The translations under genes were made by a program, and so were the position numbers. Shown here in pieces: positions 1 to 13,268 of a DNA stretch of 64,000 bases (the first letter of the stretch is position 1; the number at the start of each line of letters is the position of its first letter). Source of the DNA: Larus michahellis (taxonomy: Eukaryota; Chordata; Aves; Charadriiformes; Laridae); NCBI RefSeq assembly GCF_964199755.1, contig NC_133896.1, positions 67,249,142 to 67,313,141 of the forward strand, written 5' to 3'. The notes under the pieces were generated by a model. The model was not told where the DNA came from. It ran no database searches and was given only the letters and a program-made list of their open reading frames with translations.

Positions 1-25
1 TTACTGCTCTCCCACTAATGCAAAG

Positions 26-115
26 GATAATAGAATCAGAAAGATGCAGGTCTGGAAGGGGCCTCAGTAAGCCCTTTAATTGGTTTCCTGCCCGAAGGCA
101 GAATGAACTGTACTT
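26..115 (-). mobile_element. Diverged CR1-like LINE 3' end (fragment)
   Basis: Read on the + strand, this shows a degraded form of the reverse complement of a CR1 3' terminus: an 'atagaatcag' start, then 'ctggaagggg cct', then a stretch resembling the usual 'caaggcaga' block. CR1 copies are typically 5'-truncated and only the 3' end survives. The match is by eye and diverged, so the boundaries are approximate. Confidence 0.4.
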
Positions 116-2855
116 ATGCTATTTCTGGTAAGTGTGTGTCTAACCTGTTCTTAAAGGTCTCCACTGATGAAGGCATTGCAGGCTGAGAGGAGAGGGCAGG
201 TGGTGATGACACCCAAGGTGGGATGGAAAGGCAGACAAAGGTGGAGAACCAGTTAACCAGGAGGAGCTGGGTGCAAGAGCAAGGGAATGTGATAAAAAGA
301 AAAAAGTGAAAAATCTCAGCCATAACATCTATAGGAAAAATCCAAAGAATGTGGGCCATAGGATAGAAAAGGCAGAGCAAGGCTGTTTGTCAGGAGTTAG
401 TTGAGGAAACCTGGAGTTTGCAGAGGAGGAAGTCAGGTAAGAGAAGGGGGACTTGTGTAGCAGTAAAGGTGGAGTAGTGCTGAATTCCCTGCACATTTTA
501 TTATTTGATTTTTTTTTAAAACATTAGTCTTCCTGTTGCTTAACCAATGATCCTATGAACATTCATGCAATTGTTACCTTGAAGTCTCTGTAGATACCCA
601 GAGCACACTTTATGAATTGTTGTGGTTTAGAGGTGGTTGTTATAACTGATAGATCCATGAGTAAGGGTCTCATGATCAGCACTTAAGTGTTTCCATATAA
701 AGGTGAGAGCACACTAGTCAAGTGTGAAAGCCTGGCCAGCAACACGAAGTTCTTTCCTGGACATCTGCCAAATAACGCTGCCACTGAGAGGCTGTTAGGC
801 CATTAGGAGAACTTCTTTCTAAGATAACGAATTTGATATATACATTTTTACAAGCAATTTGCATCTACAGAAAACAGTAGACCAGTACCAGGTGAGAAGA
901 GGAACGTAAGAGAAAAGAGGAGAAAATGGAGGCTGAACACTTCACCTGGTATAAATTAGGCTGCTGCCTGTACTAGCTGACTTGACAACACCCATGGAGG
1001 GTTGGAGACAAATTGCAGAAGGGCATCCTCAGGACTTTGTTTAGATACTGAACACCTCTACGATTCCAATGTGGTTCAACCAGTTAGGCTTATCATATGG
1101 GAGTGAAAGAACAGGTGTCATTCTACAGACTGTGGTGATGATCTTGTTTGGCCTTAAAGTTCATGTATCCCAAAAGTGTCCACAATCAGTCAGTAACCCC
1201 GTTCTCAGACTATAACTACAATGGAAATTTCCTCGGAAGAACAGAGCTACTTCAAACTCTCGCATCGCACCTAACCAGTGTATAGGTGGCTCTGAAAAGC
1301 CATATGGCCTTTGTCAGAACAGGAGGCAGATGGAAATCGAGAAGAGATTAAAACTCCCTAAAAAAGAGCTGAAGTTACAGCATGCGGTATGTGGCTATTT
1401 GTTATCACCAGACATACTGTCTTGACACTGATTGCACACAGGGATGAAAATGCATATAGATAGGGTAAATTAAACAGGGTTTTACTTACTAATGTGCTTT
1501 TCAAACACACATCTCAGCAGAAACAGACAGAGAAGCTGCATTTTAGTGAACCCCCCTCTGTCTGTCTTAAAGGGACTATACCATTAATCTAACTGTGCAG
1601 GAGTATGACACATTAAAGGTGCCCCAAGTGAGACAGCGATGACAGAAGCTTGATAATAATGCTTATCTTACTTCTAAGTAAAGAACAGTACTATACTTCA
1701 TCATCAGCTCTGGGCCAAATCCCACTTGTTTGATGGTGAGGTGATGTAATGGCTCGAGCCTGGAATGACACTGAGGAACTGTAAGAAAGGATGCTCTGTG
1801 GTATCTCCGTGCAGGGCCTTGCTGCCCCACACGCAAGAGGCTTCCTACAAAAGAGCTCTGCTCTGCATAGAGCGTATAATAATGGTTGCTTTGTAGAATG
1901 TAGGTTATGCTATAGAAAGCCACCCTCTGGCTCACATGTCAGGTGTTGAATACATTATACAAGTGCAGCAGAATTCCGTGATTACTCAGGAAAACATCCC
2001 TGAAGTAATAAAAAGCTTTAAAGTGAGGCAGGATCTCTAACAACACAGATAAAATATTGCTTTCTTGCCTCTTCTCCATGCAACCGTGAAAAGTCACAGC
2101 ACATTGGCCAGCAGGCAGCTACACCACCACAGTTCAAGACCTTCTGACCCTTTCTTTCCTAGAAAGTTTTAAGTTAGCCAGCTGAAGAGTATAATGCCTG
2201 GACTCTCATGAACTCAACCTAGCATGAAAACAGACAAAAGCGGTCATTCTGGCCACCGCAAACAAGGGGGATATCTGTTTGCATAGGAGCCAGGGCAAAC
2301 CTGCAGTCCCCGCTGATGAAATGCTGCCTGGATTCCACCCGCGTGACTTCACTCGTGAGACAAGTAGTGGTTGCATGTATTGCTCCGAGGCCAATTTTGA
2401 GGCAAGAGATTCCTTCTCTGTCTCCAGTGTTATTTTGGTATATTTTATTTGGCCCAGAATTTGGGAAAACAAGAGGGAGGTTTTCCGTAGGGAGTGGAAT
2501 GGGGAGGCAGGAAGGGCTACCATATTTCTCCAGACGGAAACTCCTACAGTGTTAGAGTCCAGCACTGCTGCAAGTGTCAACAGATCAAATATGATACAGA
2601 AGGCCCTCTGCCAACTCTTTGCTACTGCAGCAGCAAACTGGGAGGAAAGCAGAAACTAATACCCAGTACCACTGAGCTAGGTTCAGTCTCTGCTGCAGAG
2701 GGATGGAGCAGGAAGAAATTAGTAACCACCTTCTCCTTTCCCTGTGGTACAACATGGGCTGGTCCAGGGCCCCCAGCAGGACAGGGCTGACCCGGAGAGC
2801 CTCAGAGACAGGGTGTTCAGGCCATCTGCTGAGTCAGGTATGGTGGCAGCAGCCT

Positions 2856-2880
2856 CTGTGATAGGATCTTACTATCACAG
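2856..2880. repeat. Perfect 9-bp inverted repeat with 7-nt loop
   Basis: The arms CTGTGATAG (2856-2864) and CTATCACAG (2872-2880) are exact reverse complements. The function is unknown and it could be chance in a long noncoding stretch. Confidence 0.6.
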
Positions 2881-4201
2881 TCCTTGTCCCAGTTGCTGTT
2901 TCCCAAGGGAGACCCTGAAAATTAAGTTGCCTCCAGAGCACCGCACTGCAAACTGTGCCCCTCCATGCCAGCAGGTGTGATTCAGACCAATAGCTGCTGA
3001 GGGCAACAGATTGAGCAGTAATTAGCTGCTGTTAGTCATCCTCTTCCCAAGTACAAGTGGTATAGCATTTGATTATTTCAACACAGTTGGATGTGGGAGG
3101 GAAGGTAGGCCTGGAAACATTTTCCTGACAGCATACTTCTCAGCTCTTTTAAAACACCTCTCGTGTTGACACTCAGCACAGCATTTCAAATAAAATGCTA
3201 TTTCCTCTTGTAGAGCAGTGAGGAAAAAATGCTGTCACAGGTTTTATAACAAACATTAGGTAAGCAGCAATCATACCCATTGTGCAATCTGGGATTCAGG
3301 GAGCAAAACAATCCATAGATGGCTAAGACAGAGGTACCGGGTGTCTCAACAATATGAATAAGATGTGAGCTGCCTGAGGACCATTGAGTAGGGATGGGGT
3401 TGAATGGGTTAGTGGGACAACTTCATGCTGATAAGTGTGAAGAACAAAAACTCATAGTTTTTTAGACTGGAAGCTAAAAACTGATACTGCTGGAGGAAAT
3501 GTGGGTTACTTGGGCTCAACTAAGCTCTTCTTGTTCCTTTCTCATGACATCATGAAAATGTGCAGTGGTCTGCCTTCAGCAATCTTCTGTCCTTCTGACA
3601 GAGATCTCATCCACCGTGTAGTGCCAGTGGTGATGTTTATTCATGCTATGAAATCCACGTTCTCTAAACAGAAAAAAATACAAAACCTTTTGTAAGGGTT
3701 TCAATAACCTTTTTTTTTCCCCTATCTGCTGCCTCAGTATTTCATCCTCCTCCTGAATTCACAATGCCCCAGAAATTTGAGAGCTGCCTTTCTCCTACAT
3801 TTTTCTTGGGCAGACGCGTTTGAACTTCCTACACATGTCTTGCTATAGCACCTGGAACACTGTACGTCTCTGTGAAGGGCTTTGTGTTGGTCCTTTCAAA
3901 ATCCCAGATGTAGAGAAGTCCCTTTGGAGGGAAGTTTAGGGATATGGGACATCCACAGACACTAAGCAAGTGTAATGTTCTCAAAGTCCACAGAGTAAAG
4001 TTCTGAGTGGTAACAGAGGATTTAACAAGGTGTCTTGGTTTGAGTTCCCATATATAATTTTTGGATTACTTTGGGAGGGCTTAAGGAGACTCAAACAAAA
4101 AGTAGTTAGGATTCTCACATTCCCAATAATATGTGTCCAGACTAAGAGCGTCCGCTGCACAAGTAGAGCTTGCATTGCGTACTACAGGTTCAGATAAATG
4201 A

Positions 4202-4226
4202 TGTCTGTCTGTCTGTCTGTCTGTCT
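4202..4226. repeat. (TGTC)n microsatellite
   Basis: Six uninterrupted TGTC units plus one base lie in the upstream intergenic DNA. It is a simple tandem repeat likely to vary in length between individuals. Confidence 0.95.
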
Positions 4227-6516
4227 ATGATAAGCTTTTTTAAGGCAAAATATTTAATTCTTACCAAACAAACTTGAAAGAAAAAGCATTCAAGACAGTA
4301 AGCTAAATATGCACTCTGAAATTGCTTAGTCCAACATTTAGAGCATGTTGTTGTCAGCTTGCATTTTGCATTTGCACTCTGAACCAGACAGCTGAGTTAG
4401 CTGAGCTGCTAACAAGCAGGTCAGAAACCACACCACAGTGGTGGTTACTTCTCTCTCCTGTACAAAGATCTCAACAGCATTGATAAAATGATATGAACAG
4501 CTTAATATCCTGGCATGGTGTACAGGTGTTACCAGTTTTACAGGCACTGAAGAGGGTGTATGTCTTGGTTTTGAAACAGGAGGGGTGGATGACCAAGAAA
4601 GTGTCCATATTCAGGGTGTGAAAATTAAGAGATGTAAACCAGTGTGGGCTTTTTTCTCAACCAAACATTTCCAACTGTACCATTTACTGACAACGATGAA
4701 CTCATTACTCTTAGTATCAGGGTGATGGACTCTTTATAGCAGTCTGCACAAGTAACCAGTTTCATGTTCTAATATGTCTCTGATCTTACATGTTTTAACT
4801 CAGTAGATTTGGAATGCTCTTTTGGGATTGTCACTGAAACAATGTCAAGTAATGCCATATCAGCTGTGTCTTACTGGGAGATTATTCCACATTCAAATAT
4901 ATTCAAACTTTTCCATTTATCCATTCCACAATTCACCCTAGTAGTTCTAATGTTACTTTCCTGTATTATATTAACTCTCTCTGGGGTTTAATGCTTTAAA
5001 TATTTACAGACTGTTATAACGCCCAAATAATTACATTTCTAGTCCTCGATAATAACTGCATGGTAATAATACCTAAATTTTAACAGAACTTCTGGCCCTG
5101 TAAGGAGGTAAATAATGACTTCATAAAGAAGAAATCATCTCAACATTGTAATCATCCTACTTTTTGTTGGTTTTATGTTACAATTGACTGTAAATACATG
5201 ATCTATCATATGTGTTGTTACATATCCGGTACAGTGAAGGGACACAAAAGATTTACATTCAAGGAATAACCATAATTTGTCTGATGTGTCTGATAACATC
5301 TATGATGCTTGAATTTTGGGCAAAGAAATAAAGCATCAGCTAGGATTTTTTTACAGTTAGGAAGAAAGCTCGTGCAGATGTTGAGCACAGAATTTACACA
5401 AACTCAGACATTTGTGTGATTTGTGCCTCATGGCATCCTGGGCTGCTGCCAAAATCGTAAGCTGCTCAGAGACTGTTTGGTTCCCCTGAGATTATATATT
5501 CCCTGTAACACAAGATGTTTTTAAAAAGTAATTTACTCACTGTGATATTAGAAGTCCTAATGAGTGAATCTATATTTCCTTCTGAGTCTTTTCTGCTTGA
5601 AAATCCTGGCAAACCTTGTAATGAATGTTGTGTAATCTCTGTCACTTGATTGTGGATCTAATTTTAGGTACTGATGTTTGATTTGGGGATTTTTAGTGCT
5701 TTAGAAGAGACCAAAATGATTTGCATTTCCATGACCTGCATTGTTTTGAATCTTAACTGCTGTACCTGTAATCGCATAATCACCGAGAGCCTGATCCTTC
5801 AGACACTTACTGCTGTGTGCAATGTAAAATGTCAATGGGACTGTTCATGGGACTAAGTACTGTTTCCCAGCTGAAGTGTTTGCAGATTTGGGTCCTCAAT
5901 GCACATTTGCGTGCCTGTCTCCAGCCCCAGTGGAGAGGCTACTGATGGGGGTACGAGGTGCTGGGAGTAAACGGCTCATGGTTCAGATTGCAGGCACCAG
6001 GAGAAGTTAAGCACTGCATCCCAAAGAGGGTAGAGTGAACTACAGGAAATGAGTCTGACTCATCAAAAAGTTTTAATAATTTGCTCTTTTTACTGGTGTT
6101 GCTGTGGACAATGTGTCTACTTAATCTCTGTGTAGCTGAAAGTTTTGAAGCCGTGGTTGGTTCTAAACACATTTGTTTCCCGAGGCTTTGTCCTATCTAC
6201 CTAAGGCAGTTGAGGAGTTGCCTGAGCAGAGACACATCACTCCTGCTATATTTCATAGTCTGTTCTTTAGTGTGATGTTGCTTGTGTCCCCACATGGCAA
6301 CATCTCTGCTTTCGAGCTAATAGTTTGTGGAGGGATATATAAGAAGAGGAAGTTGTTTTCAGAGAACAAGAATACGAAACAGAAATATTTTAAAAGACTG
6401 ATCTTTCAGGACCAAAACAGCCAGAACCATGGTGTTGGTATCAGAAGTAGATGCATTAGGCAAGCTGTTTCTCAGAGAAAGACATTAAAATAGAAGTGTC
6501 ATATATGTATATATGT

Positions 6517-6605
6517 GAATCAGAATGGTTAGAGCTGGAAGGGACACCTTCTACTGAACTAGCTTGCTCAAAGCCCCATCCAAATGCTTCTAAATGCTTC
6601 TAAAA
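6517..6605 (-). mobile_element. CR1 LINE 3' end fragment, minus strand
   Basis: The + strand reads 'gaatcagaatggttagagc' followed by 'tggaagggacaccttctac' and then 'caaagccccatccaa'. This is the characteristic reverse complement of the avian CR1 3' tail region, in which a gaatcatagaatgg-like terminus precedes a ggttggaagggacc-like block. It is a short 5'-truncated, diverged copy. The tandem 'aaatgcttct' duplication at 6589-6610 lies at its left-hand (5') limit. Confidence 0.65.
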
Positions 6606-9600
6606 TTATTTTTGTCATATCTCAAAGGTGGTTGAACTATGAACTTCCATTCTGCTTTATTTGAGGCTACTTGATGAGTTCCTGTGTTCCTCATTAGTTT
6701 GGAGAGGCTGGTGTTTTGTGACAGAGTTAGTCACCAGCAATTTGTGACAGTCCTATCAGGGTTGTCTGCATTTAGGTAGCATCACACGGATACATAGGAA
6801 ACTGAGAGCTTTTCTGGTTTTTATTAGTTTTCAAAACCACATAGATCTCCTCTCCCTTCTCACCTGGAGCTTTAAGACACTCACCAGTCTCCCGAGATCT
6901 CTGATAAACATGCAGTAGATTCCCTGGAATGTTTCACTTAAGATCAAGCACGGCAAAAGATCTAGTGCTATCTGTGAGGCAGCTACAGCTCCCTGATTCT
7001 CTGCCGAGCCTTGGACACAGATTTGAGCAACATGAGAGCTGCTCTGACCTGTGTCATCTGGCAATGGTCCGCAAGAGCTTGTTTACACTGGATATTTTTT
7101 CATTAGGCTGTAATTACACCGCTGAGACTACACGAGTGTGAAAACTTTGCACATGTGTAGCAGAGGTCATTCAGGTAAGGAGCTTTGTTTTAAGTCACTT
7201 TTAATACCAGCGTGCTTATATCATCAATAAACACTTTGACTAGTGACAAACCACTATGGCAGGCCATGCATCCACTGCGGATTGCCAGAATGTGTTACAT
7301 TTCGGCTTTGTGCCTTCGCTCCTGGTCCCCACAGAGTGCAAGAGGAGCCAGCTGACTGAGTCCGCAAGAGGACAGCTCTGTAACATGCACAACATGCCAA
7401 TCACTCCTCGCGCTAAGTATTTTGCAAGGAGAGAAGTGATCCGAGGAGGTTACTCCAGATTTATATTGCTCCCTTTGGCCAAATGATCACATGTTCCTTT
7501 TTTCTTTAGCACTCTTGCCTTACTAGGGGCTCGATTCTGCAAGGTGTTGAGCCCCACTGTTGAGGGGCTGAGTGCTCTCGCTTTCCCTGCTGTCAGCGGC
7601 CGTGGAGAGCACTCATTATCCTCCAGGAATGCTCAACACCTTTCAGAAAAGATGAGCACCTTCCAGTACTGGAGCCGGGATAAACGACACAGCAACAGAC
7701 TAACGCTTTGCATCTGGCCCAGACTGTGCTTTTGAAGGACATGAGGAAGTTCTTTATGCTGGACTGTAAGCTTGCTCCTGCTTTGACTGAAGCGAGTAGT
7801 GTTTTATTTTTGTACTTTGATGTAGAGAGGAGCAGGACTGGACCTGCTGTGAGATTGATTGATTTTCATCAGCTTGTGAGCGGTGAACAGCAAGCAGGGC
7901 AGGCTGACTGCTGCACGGCATCACCAACAGATTCAGTCACAAACGCAGCATCACCATCTTTTTCACACTTCCCTCCACCCACCTTCATCAAACAGCTCCT
8001 CTTAATTAAAGCAGTGCCCCTGCTTCTGTGCTTGCTTTAGAAGTGTTATGACACTGCTGTGAAGCGCAGAATTCCCTAAAGCCTTAGAGAGAGAAAAGAT
8101 AAATGAGGCATCCTGAGCAATGACTAAAGACACAGAAAAAGGAAGAACACAATGCTGATTTCAGCAAATATCCATGCTTCCACAACACTTACTCACTGTT
8201 AGACTACTTCACAAACTTGTAGTGTAAAGAAACATTTCAAGAATAGCCACGAAGATGCACAAAGAATGAAATGAGCAACGATTTTCCTCTGTCCCCAATA
8301 AGGGTGACATTGAATTTGGCCACAGCACCTGCCATTATGGCTTGATACAATTTGAAACGGTGCATGAACAATAACTGAGTCTCATCTGTGGTATAATTCA
8401 GTGTTTGAGTTATTCTAAATGTCCTTTTATCATGTTTCTGTTGTTTGGCTTTATCTGAATGAATTATGTTTGGAGAACGCACATAGATAAATAGATATGC
8501 TAATAATAAATGTAATAGTTGATCAGATACAAACAACAGGGAGCCAGCAGCGCAGCCTACAATGAGCTCTAAACTAAAAATGGTTACTAATATAACTGAA
8601 AATTGTACTTTGGTCATTAAAAAACACAGGTAACAAACCAGCAATATATCCTTCTACTGGTTATCTCACTGATTTACTTTTATGTGGATAGAATACATTT
8701 GTTAATGTAGATCAAGAGAACGGTGAAAGAAAGGAAAGAAAAAGTTATGCTTTCTATTCTAGTAGCTAGGATGGGGGTGGACGGGTGGGTGAAAGGGAAA
8801 TGTAGGTTTCAATCTGATGAAGAAGCACATGCTATGCTCCAGTTTTATGGTGCAAGGTTGTTGACGTTTTCTCAAGCAATAAATGAGAAATGTCACCTAA
8901 ATTCATCATCTCTGAAATCAGTCTTTCTTTTACAGTCTGGCTGCCTCTCTCACTAGTCCTTTAGTTAGAGCTCATACTCTCCTCGGGTGTCTTGGTCATG
9001 GTGTGGACCTGTCTTCCTGCAGAACTAGCAAGCTCTGTAAGCCAGGAGAGCACAAAGAAGGATGTTTAGTTTTGAGCCTTGTAAGACTTGTAGTTCTTGC
9101 TCTTTTTCAATTCCCATGGTCCCTGCTCGTGGAGAGACCAGCTTGTGGAGTTCAGAGGTTTTGGCAGGACTCAGCTTCCAGCACCATCTGATGGATCACC
9201 TACTACAGAGTCTGAAGTCTTAAACCTGCCCATAGATCCTAGAGATGTTTACAACAACTTCATAATCGACCTGACCTCCAGAGCTACTTGCAAGTACAAA
9301 ACCTCACTAAAGATCAAAGTGTAAAAGAAATATAAGGTTTTAGAACAAGTTTCCAATTAAATTTGATTTGCTGGGGGGGAAAACAAAGCAAAACAGAATA
9401 CCTGGAGAGTTAAATGCTCTCATTTCTCAAGGGTACGGTCTTGAAACACTTTGTTTCACTAACTTCCAGCACTAAGAAACAAAGTGAACACTGTAGCAGG
9501 AGCCGAGATTCAAGAAATGTCAAGGAAAAAGAAGAAATTGTGGTAGAAAAATTTGGATTGTCACTGTTGTTATATGCCACTGTAGCTGCAGCCTGGTAAT

Positions 9601-12600
9601 GTGCAATAAAACCAAGATGAACAGTTTGCTTTGAAAAGCACTTAGGTTATGGAATAAAATCACTTGCATCAAAATTATGGCATAGCCTTCTGTATTGCAT
9701 AATGTATTGCATAAGAGAAAATACAGAATAGCTGTTTCACATTAATACTTTGTCACATGGGCAGGTCATGAATGCCAAGAGTGAATGAAATTTCGCTGGA
9801 GAAAGCAAAACAGAAAAAAAGTTTCTGATTCAGTCAACTTCAAAATCACACTTCATTCAGAGTAATTTTTTAAACTATTATTGTTCCAAGCAAGATGACT
9901 GTAAGTAAAAGAAGCTTGACAGAAGGAGGATATTTTTACTATGTCAAGTGTCAGCCCTTTGGATTTAACCAAAAGATCGTTTAAGTCATTTTGCCTGTAA
10001 TTTCTCAAGTATAGTCAGGCTCCTTATTTCTGTGGATTTTTCTTACAGCAACAGGCGAAATAAATATTTTTAATTGGCTGAGGCACCGAAACTATTTTAA
10101 TTACTTGTTTCTAAACATAGAATACATATAGAATTTACTTTAATGCTTTATTAAATCTTGCTGCAATACTGAAATTTTCCATTTAGCCTAAACACAGTTT
10201 TACAGATTAAAAGAAATAAAATTGAAGGGAAAGCAAGCCCACACTCTTTATTACATTCGTCTTTTTTTAGAATGACAAAATTAAAACAACACCCACATAA
10301 AATATAATTGCCAATATCATTCCACTTCATTTTTCAGAGCCAAAGAAGACAAAATCCATCATTCCCACCTCCAGGTCAGCTGCTCAGCTCTTTTTTTCCC
10401 CACTGAGATAACTGCTATACCTATCTCTGCCTAGAAGAGGAGCCAGTGAGAAGAGCTGGGTGTTAAGGACCTCGCACTGAACATGTTGGGCTCCGAGGAC
10501 TAACCACCTTGAATTTCAAGAGTACTAAGGAATGTGCTGGATCAGACGCCGGGGAGGTGCTTTTTTACATAATTACCCCAATTTTTTAGTAGAAGATTGC
10601 CTCAGGCCCCCTGTGGCTATGCACTGCTGGGCTGTAGGTCTCTTTTTGCAAAGCTTTTGCTTAATTAACTAAGGGAAAATATATTTAAGAACAATGGGTG
10701 AAAGGCACTTGAGTAAGAGAGGGGCTACACGCAAGGTCTCATTTAAACCACATGTGTAGACCACAGGGCGGTGGTTCCCCAGCTGCAGCCCATCTACCTT
10801 TTGCAGTAGATCATACGGTACGTGGCTGGGCGCAGACCTGGGAGCTGCCTGCCAAAACCTACTGATGATGCAAGTGGAATTCACCTAACAAACAGCTCTG
10901 TAGGCTTACACCACAAAGAATGATTTATCACTGTATTATTTTGGGTATATGCTCATGAAGTTACAACAGGCATCAAGCTGGGGTAAGGTTTGCTATCTAC
11001 TCCTACTTATCCTGTCCGAAGGGTTAGTAAAAATGCAGCAAGCATTGGAAGAAAGCAGACCTCTGCTTTAATGGACCTCCAGAACGCAACAACAATGGTG
11101 AAGATGGAGTGGCACAGACCAGGGAAGGTAACGGGGCCTTAGTTGCCAGGCCTTGCTGGAGCTCTGCTACTACGTCCTACTACGCTTAACAGTATAAAGC
11201 TCACACAGATATGCCTGCTGATACGACAAATGAATCTTCATTCTGGTATCTAGAGATGCACAAATACCCGTAGCCAAGTGCTGAGTGAAGCTGAACCCTG
11301 CTTGGTATTAGAGATGTTGATTGTCAATTGCTGGTGCCTCAGGACCTGGCAGTGCTGTGGCGATGTGGCAGATTGAGCTAGGAGTTAATCAGTCTTGATC
11401 CAGTCACTCTTTGCTGCTAATAAAATTACCCCATTTAGCTCAGTATTGTTTTGGAAAGTTCTACTCTTGTGCCAACGCAGTTCAAGCGGCACACTAACAA
11501 TTCTACTAACTAAATTAACTTTGGCAGTGAAGGCAAGCTCTAGAAGACTTAAGCCATGCAGAAGTCTTTATTGAAGAATTGTACAACAAAGTACATTTTG
11601 TCCCCTTTGTGAAGACTGGATCACCATTTTGTTTGTTGGTACAAAGTAGTTGATATCCAGAAAGTAACGGTATTCTGATTACCGTGTGGTATTAAATTTT
11701 ATATGTGAGGAACTGCTGAGATTGGGATTTTGTGGCTGGGGGCTGTGGAAGTCTGAAAGGGCCATTTGTATTACGTTGTGCAGAAGGAGTTAAGGCCTCA
11801 CATCAGCAACGCACAACTTCCTCTAAACTGCTGGTTTAAAAGTAACTTTAAAAAAAAAAAAGTATTTGAAATGCCAGTGTGTTTGCTGGGAACATGTTAT
11901 TTACATAGGGAAATTTCCTAAATTTATTTTTTTTTCCCTTAACATCATTTTTGATTTGTAGTTGCCTGAAAGGCATGGTACCAAATCGTTTGCTCCTCCT
12001 TCCGTACATTCCCGTTGACTTCAAAAGACCGCTCTCGTAAGAAGGAAAGTGCTTGGTTTTGGTTTATTAACACAAAAGAGGAACACGATATAAATAAACT
12101 TGATGACTCGTGTGTGCCAATGCTTTGTTAACCTGAAAGTTCCCGATTTGTGTCAGCGTTTGCCTGGGCTCTAGCTGCTCGGCAGCCGTATTCCAATTGC
12201 TGTGGACGCAGTCATGACTGAAATGGCCACAGGATAGCCATCTTTTTCACGGCAAAAGGCTGCAAACCCTGCTTTTTTTTTTTTAAATAATGGAGGGAAC
12301 CACGAGAAGTTATTTGCGTTTTAGGTTGCCTGCCCAATTAATGCCACTTCGGATGACCTAAACTGAGGAAAAACCCAAACCCTTGGTTGGTCATACAGTA
12401 CTGACAAAGAGTTATGGTTGCCCACAATTTTAAAGAATTTTAAAGGCCGTTGGAAAAGACAAAGTTAAATACTTAATGTATGAAATAGGTGTAACACAGG
12501 ACTTGAAGAAACAAGCAACGGGAGCCGCCTCAGCGCCTGTTGCACCTCCTGCGGCCCAGGCCGCCCTGAGGGCCGGGCAGGTGGAGAAGGGGGCATCTGC

Positions 12601-12673
12601 GTGCCTTGGTTTGGAAAAAACAGGAGTTGAGGGGGTAGCCTGTGTCCCCTGGCCACGCTGGGAGCGTCCACCC

Positions 12674-12699
12674 TTTCTTCCTTCCTTCCTTCCTTTCCC
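12674..12699. repeat. (TTCC)n polypyrimidine tract
   Basis: Four consecutive TTCC units are embedded in a pure pyrimidine tract, about 60 bp upstream of the ZNF143-type element. It is a simple repeat at the upstream edge of the CpG island. Confidence 0.85.
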
Positions 12700-12723
12700 G
12701 GGGGGAAGCCACGGAAGCCTTCC

Positions 12724-12735
12724 TTCCCCGGGGAA
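12724..12735. promoter_or_regulatory. 12-bp palindrome matching an EBF-type site
   Basis: TTCCCCGGGGAA is a perfect palindrome. It fits the EBF/COE consensus TTCCC-NN-GGGAA and lies 22 bp upstream of the ZNF143-type element. Occupancy is inferred only. Confidence 0.4.
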
Positions 12736-12757
12736 AGTGGGAAGCCCGCCGACGAAA

Positions 12758-12776
12758 ACTACAACTCCCATGATGC
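12758..12776 (+). promoter_or_regulatory. ZNF143/THAP11-type promoter element
   Basis: ACTACAACTCCCATGATGC agrees closely with the known vertebrate promoter element ACTACAnnTCCCAGnnTGC, bound by ZNF143 and, with HCFC1, by THAP11. It differs from the consensus at the AG dinucleotide position, which reads AT. Its position about 200 bp upstream of the presumed transcription start in a TATA-less CpG island is typical for this element. Confidence 0.75.
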
Positions 12777-12864
12777 TCCGCGCGCGGCGCGGCGCAGTGC
12801 ACGACGGGACCTGCCACCTCTCACGGGAGGCGGGGGCGAGCTGCTTCCCCCGGCGCGGGCGGGC

Positions 12865-12890
12865 GCGCGTGCGCGGAAGGGGGCGTGGCC
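12865..12890 (+). promoter_or_regulatory. Clustered NRF1-, ETS- and KLF/Sp-like sites
   Basis: Three candidate sites are adjacent: GCGCGTGCGC (12865-12874, one base from the NRF1 palindrome GCGCATGCGC), GCGGAAGG (12873-12880, an ETS core) and GGGGGCGTGGCC (12879-12890, a GC-box/KLF site). Such clusters are common immediately upstream of CpG-island start sites. Confidence 0.5.
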
Positions 12891-13241
12891 GGCGGCGCGG
12901 GCCCTCCCCGCCCCTCACGACCGCCCCCCCCTCCCCTCCCATTTCTGTGTGTCGGTTTCGGGCTCCCGTCGCCATTTAGCGCCGAGGCGTCCCCGGGGCG
13001 GCCGCGGCGCCTCCCGCTCCCTCCTCCCCGCCGCGGCGCGGGGCGCCCACCCGGACTTGGCTCACCTGTGGCGGCGGTCGGTGGCCCCCGGTGAGGAGCG
13101 GCTGCGGGGCGGGGGGCAGGAGGAGGGTTTCCGGCTCCGTGCGAGGCGGCGGCGGCCGCTGTTGGAGGGAGCGCGGCCCGGCCCGGCTCGGCCGCGCGCG
13201 GGCGGTGGCTGCCTGCCGGGGAGGTGGAGGCCGCGGCCGCC

Positions 13242-13268
13242 ATGGGCGCCCCTGTGAGGCGGGGCTGA
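13242..13268 (+). other. Upstream ORF 1 (8 codons, optimal Kozak)
   Basis: GCCGCCATGGGC is a textbook-perfect Kozak context. The ORF reads MGAPVRRG and stops at TGA 13266-13268, about 690 nt before the WNK1 start codon. If the transcription start is upstream as inferred, most scanning ribosomes would initiate here and need to reinitiate. Confidence 0.5.

Larger units (their letters stand above)
1..12500. other. Upstream intergenic region without a supported gene
   Basis: No protein-coding gene can be supported here. Open frames on both strands are short, often overlap on opposite strands, and resemble no family I know. In mammals the neighbour upstream of WNK1 is NINJ2, transcribed away from WNK1; I looked on the minus strand for the conserved ninjurin transmembrane exon and did not find it, so NINJ2 coding exons, if syntenic, lie to the left of this window. 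The region contains two short minus-strand CR1-like remnants, a (TGTC)n microsatellite and a few short inverted repeats. A noncoding or alternative first exon cannot be excluded without transcript data. Confidence 0.7.

Noticed and set aside
2206..2659. Overlapping 124- and 126-codon frames on opposite strands
   Set aside because: They cover mutually overlapping DNA on both strands, have no recognisable family, and are of a length expected by chance here.
8237..8644. Minus-strand 135-codon frame with hydrophobic stretches, considered as a NINJ2 exon or membrane protein
   Set aside because: It does not match ninjurin's conserved motifs, has no splice-site logic, and its composition follows the AT-rich background.
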